Of a stretch of 64,000 nt of DNA, positions 61,101 to 64,000 are shown in pieces. The notes below the pieces were generated by a model. That model did no database searches and had not been told where the DNA came from. It saw nothing but the letters and a program-made list of their open reading frames with translations. A program made the position numbers and the translations under genes. Location of the stretch: the NCBI GenBank assembly GCA_928724745.1, contig CAKMXJ010000001.1:372001-436000 (forward strand), read 5' to 3'. The stretch is from Anthracocystis setariae (Eukaryota; Basidiomycota; Ustilaginomycetes; Ustilaginales; Ustilaginaceae). Each line of letters begins with the position of its first letter. The first letter of the stretch is position 1.

Positions 61101-63161
61101 AGTCGAGCATTTGTAATGGCCACTAAACTTACTGAGCAAGAAGGCGAATCCGGCAAGGAGACGGCACCAGAAGACATAGCCAAACAAGAAGCGCAGAAGG
61201 AAGTGGACGAGCTGCTACCCACTCAAGATGCCCAGCACGTTTCACCAGCCGAGCCTCTACAGGTTAAAGACAACGAGCAACAAGAGGCAGGCAAGGACCT
61301 TGCCCTTGTACAGATCGACACTGCACTCCCCAACGTCACGGTGCCCGTTGATCAACGCGAGGGCGCTGACCAACCCTTGTCAGCCGGCCTCAGCAGTGCC
61401 TCATCGCATCGCGTGCCACCGTCCCCCGCGTCTTCAGACCGCAGATCGATTTCCAGCTTCACCCCCTCAGCGAATCGTCAAGGTCATCGTCATCTTCACG
61501 GTGCTACCAAACGCAACCTCTTCACCCAGATGACCGAAGCTGCTTCCAATTTCGCAAGCAACTTTACGGCGCCCCTCCGCAATCTGCCTTCTTTGCTGCC
61601 TATCCGCGAGAATCAGGCGCAGGAGAAAAGGGAAGAGGACGAGCATACAGCAGACACCTCGGCTGCTCCGCGCGATGCAGATGTGGAGAATGCAAGTCAG
61701 AAGCCAGCCGAGTCCAAGGCAACGCAAAAGCCGGACATCAAGTTCACCATGAACACTCGGTCTCATTGCCTCTATCGACACCTGGAGTTGACGAACGTTC
61801 CGGGATCTCCAGTCTTCATCGTTCCAGGCTGCTCAATTGATCACATCACAGCTAGGAACGAGAAGGCTCTTGATTTAGGGGCAACGTCAGAACAAAATTC
61901 CGATAACTGGATCGATGTAGACCCTGACTTGCTGCCGACGGACATCCATCATATCCTCAGCCGTATCGTTGGCCTTCAGATCTTGCAGGAGGGTATCTTT
62001 GCAGAGCCCAATTCGGCCGCCGCTCAGTTGCTTCTCACGCTGGACGACCTCGGCATGGAAGCTTCTCAGCCAGCCGACGAGGAGCACCGAAGAGCAGAAT
62101 GGGTGCAATCAGCCATAGAGCGCCAAGTACAAACCAACGAGGCTGACGATGTCCACGTCAATTATTCATTGACGCCGTCTCGGGTGATCAGACAGAGCTC
62201 GCGTCATCGCCGCACCAGCAGCGCAACATCCGCCTCGTCACAGCATCGCTCTCCTCGACACCCGGATCCTTCGAGCGCTAACGCGGATTATCTTCCTGAA
62301 GACGAGAGAAAGGTACTACGACGGGATAGGCATCCGACGGTGGAGGCTACAGGCGATTTATCGATCGCGTCCCTCGAAGAGTTCAAAGATGAGAGGGTCG
62401 GCGATGATGATGATGATCTAAAGGCTGACGGTTCGGAAGCGTTTTCTGCTTCTGCCTCGCCTTCAACCAAAAAGAAGCGTCGCAGGACCCGAAAGAGTGC
62501 GGCTGATGACACCGCGTATGAGCCCTCCATTACCGACGACGAACAAGCTGGGCAGGACGCGGCCAAAGAGCCTGAGCAAGGGCAAAACAAAACCGTACGT
62601 GGTCGCAAGCGAGCAGCCCCATCCGAGGAACCGTGTGCTGAAGCTCGAACGGAGGATGCTAAGGAGGGTCAGGAATCTGCTGTAGTCGAGCATGCCACAG
62701 AGATCATCGCATCTCCGCCCAAGAGAGCGCGCCGGGGACGCAAGTCGAAGGGCGCAGCCGCTTTGGACGCCGACGAGCATCAGCGGGGTAAAGACGAAGG
62801 CGAAGACGGTCCATTGCCTGGTAGCCTTGTTCGTGATCAACCCAGTCGAGGGGTCGACGGCGATTCGTCGCAGCAAAACGACTGGGAGCCTGCAGATGAG
62901 GGCTTGCTAGAGCCGGGAGAAGAAACCAAGGTGAAGGAAAGTGCAAAGCATGACAGAAAACGCAAGGCTGCTGGCGATGCAGCCTCCAGCACTGCACAGG
63001 GCTCGTCAGTCGGAAGTGCTTCAATCAAGGAGGTAGTGCAAGGCGAAAAGCCGCCGCGGCGCAGCCGCCGGTCTCTCGGAGGAGCCAAGGTGCAGAGCAA
63101 CAGCCCTAGCAGGACAAGTTCGCGCAAAACACCTAAGCGCAAAGTTCTCAAGCTCAATTAG
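58110..63161 (+). CDS. Acidic, basic-tailed nuclear-looking protein (1683 aa), unknown
   Basis: Intronless. The ATG at 58110 (MVPPTGPYG) is used; the frame is open a few codons upstream but without ATG. The middle is highly acidic and largely disordered (EEDSEEDAGEEEDEDE, DDEDDEDEENDEMD). A compact conserved-looking block lies near residues 1210-1320 (NTRSHCLYRHLELT, PVFIVPGCSIDHI). The C terminus has repeated AT-hook-like or nuclear-signal basic patches (KKKRRRTRKS, VRGRKRAA, RARRGRKSKG, PRRSRRS, RKTPKRKVLK). Such a mix of acid and basic segments fits a chromatin or nuclear scaffold factor, but I do not recognise the family. Confidence 0.8.
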   Translation: MVPPTGPYGHSPSLHQRPQYVPSSAVDDAAVRTTSITSRSKQSQNARTPSASSLLSTPLSAKAQAKHATIGTAASRLSHTSPSAYDRFDEVSWIVDLSSRIGNALQSPAYDTTQRELLSTSATPSRSSSTSQAHLRARTRVRLPRPSREFRELQQKLQLQHGSPSVSSAADVSADFTVSTQAHGDHSAIQWAQNAQDDFERRRAELQQSRQAAVNHLGADRQAVHNSADDMAANPAVERSLLAAKSLQELMRSGGIQPEIGDQEPGFDDLLANAEPLPGASAHLGPSSLFEANRAADGSLDIESILKQRAQMAAVEDEQPAGPSGSKQNMLDISQPTAKPAKRPVIEVLGAGDDETVPTTFRSSVDDEYEIQATRAPDKDTDTSRESSSASSSSEPEESSEADSASDSDIDADSDREQRTVPQPMDQIAIVDGAFRIIPAYTAANLQQHHQQNESFEEDSEEDAGEEEDEDELSLSHDEEDEHMETGADPNDHQKRHHSHSLGASTRDLDGPTGDADEPIVLSDSDEDESAAQQERTSDEDEDDEDGEDKEDDEDDEDEENDEMDLEVQGGLADNSEDESDNVERRQEAVDADEQEPPQMPAAAQQIQPLLHVADQVQFNVFQGESEGDGVPDSEVEPEELDEDLRWSDIETAQAADEDSHSSSQELAPSDAAFRAMHGSQSMPGFVAASQLLANIQAAAVNASASAADQVNSETEESVQPIDPRLLASVIDVDPNLDQSGAPGAASTSADDLQLPEPELSASQQEFDIFDAYTRQEGTGSQGEENTSLQARAEEDIGSQVNGSGAAVRSTIVDNNQDSPKRDELENETLDQEVTRTVSPGADQAIVVIESSQDKGGTQGGDDEDNDDEYAQTESIKPVLVRIESTDVLEADVEDNSEDDAANEKLVAESVNVPSAPVSPSPSFAKPEEVTVGVDNDKDDAEAAGEQPAADHAAQPNAIAPAVEDEGVLSRDLADRDTSVEPQDMSLKSQPSDKDSGSRAFVMATKLTEQEGESGKETAPEDIAKQEAQKEVDELLPTQDAQHVSPAEPLQVKDNEQQEAGKDLALVQIDTALPNVTVPVDQREGADQPLSAGLSSASSHRVPPSPASSDRRSISSFTPSANRQGHRHLHGATKRNLFTQMTEAASNFASNFTAPLRNLPSLLPIRENQAQEKREEDEHTADTSAAPRDADVENASQKPAESKATQKPDIKFTMNTRSHCLYRHLELTNVPGSPVFIVPGCSIDHITARNEKALDLGATSEQNSDNWIDVDPDLLPTDIHHILSRIVGLQILQEGIFAEPNSAAAQLLLTLDDLGMEASQPADEEHRRAEWVQSAIERQVQTNEADDVHVNYSLTPSRVIRQSSRHRRTSSATSASSQHRSPRHPDPSSANADYLPEDERKVLRRDRHPTVEATGDLSIASLEEFKDERVGDDDDDLKADGSEAFSASASPSTKKKRRRTRKSAADDTAYEPSITDDEQAGQDAAKEPEQGQNKTVRGRKRAAPSEEPCAEARTEDAKEGQESAVVEHATEIIASPPKRARRGRKSKGAAALDADEHQRGKDEGEDGPLPGSLVRDQPSRGVDGDSSQQNDWEPADEGLLEPGEETKVKESAKHDRKRKAAGDAASSTAQGSSVGSASIKEVVQGEKPPRRSRRSLGGAKVQSNSPSRTSSRKTPKRKVLKLN

Positions 63162-64000
63162 CCGCACCGAAGTAGCCGCCCACCGCGCGAGCAGCGCTGC
63201 TACTTTTCGATTACAGTAATTTCTCTGATCATCTTTGCCGTAACAAAGCGAAGCGACCTCCAGCGACACTGCCCTGTGCAGTCTCAAATTTGCCCTTCTA
63301 TGCAAGGTATGGACCGAAGCAGACTGTGGCCAATTTAGTGAGCCAGGATCCGCAATGAATCTTCTTTGGCGGCTTCGATCGGAATGTGGGAGACGAAGAT
63401 CGACACGCATCGTTGGATGAACCGCTAAGCTCGGCCAACGAACACCAATGGCCATCGTTGGTCTTTGAAGAAAGATGTAGATTCCTCGGCGTCGGTAGCT
63501 GCACCGGTGCTCGGACAAGCGGAGACTACGTTATAGACCGTCCATCAGATGCCTTTTGCAGGAAATCAGACGCCTCTTTCTGCTTGCGGCGCAGCAAGGA
63601 GAGGGCTAGGCGCTACGTCATTTGCCGCCTGCGAATGTGATGATCCGGAGGAGAAGAGGTTCGGAAAAACAGTGGCGATGCCAAGGAAGCGGTAAAGCAA
63701 GCGACTTGGTAAGAATGGTCGAATGGTGAAATGTCTTACGCCCATCACGGAGGTTCATACCCTGAGATCACATTGTCATGTGCTCTTGACGCCTATGGCT
63801 ACAAAATCGGGAAACATGGCCATCGACGCTGCCTTGCATCACAACGCCTCTGCTAGGGCCCAGAATGGACGGCTGATGCTATGATCGAATTCCCCCAATT
63901 TCCAATACAAGATGGAAATCTCGCCCTAGACTGTAGCCAGGGATGTTCGAGGACGAGGGCGTAATGTGGCGAAGGACTTGGGGTTGGTCAAGGGTCGTTG
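63162..64000. other. Right-edge intergenic region
   Basis: 839 bp after the last gene. I see no supported coding region, RNA gene or strong repeat in it. Confidence 0.45.

Overview
This window looks like nuclear DNA of a smut fungus (Ustilaginomycotina, most like Ustilago or Sporisorium). The host genes are long, almost intron-free and GC-rich, with many low-complexity proteins. One of them is a heterotrimeric G-protein beta subunit closely resembling Ustilago maydis Bpp1. The genus is an inference from gene style and protein resemblance, not from a database search.

Positions 1-34725 are one nested retrotransposon array. A Ty3/gypsy chromovirus (called Gy1 here; 350-bp LTRs at 4-353 and 34376-34725) sits inside a Tc1/mariner-like transposase gene, whose surviving half is 34726-35587. 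Gy1 was then hit twice: by a Ty1/copia element (copia1, 2621-11039, plus strand, TSD CAGCC) and by a second chromovirus (Gy2, 12040-30165, minus strand, TSD GAATG). Gy2 was hit by a second copy of the same copia family (copia2, 19446-27863, minus strand, TSD CTGTG). All four elements have target-site duplications I can read, and LTR pairs that look identical by eye, so the whole stack is young.

The most interesting content is an extra gene between pol and the 3' LTR in all four elements. It encodes a Pro/Ser/Ala-rich, partly acidic protein with two Cys-rich half-sites (mostly C-x2-C-x6-C), spaced like a loose fungal Zn2Cys6 cluster. In both gypsy elements the gene is antisense to gag-pol. In Gy2 it contains a canonical spliceosomal intron, which can survive retrotransposition because the genomic RNA is the opposite strand. 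In the copia family it is sense and intron-free. Every gag-pol in the window is broken, yet all four extra genes are intact. Gy1 is also dense in CCCGG and copia in ACGTCG, which suggests a testable self-recognition system.

Positions 36175-63161 hold the unique host genes: a flavin-containing (Baeyer-Villiger-type) monooxygenase (-), a membrane-anchored heparinase II/III-like protein (-), a large GATA-finger protein (-), a mitochondrial PPR-like protein (+), a one-intron hotdog thioesterase (-), the G-beta subunit (-) and a 1683-residue acidic, nuclear-looking protein (+). The long intergenic regions carry microsatellites and many TACAGTA/TACTGTA palindromes. I see no gene after 63161.
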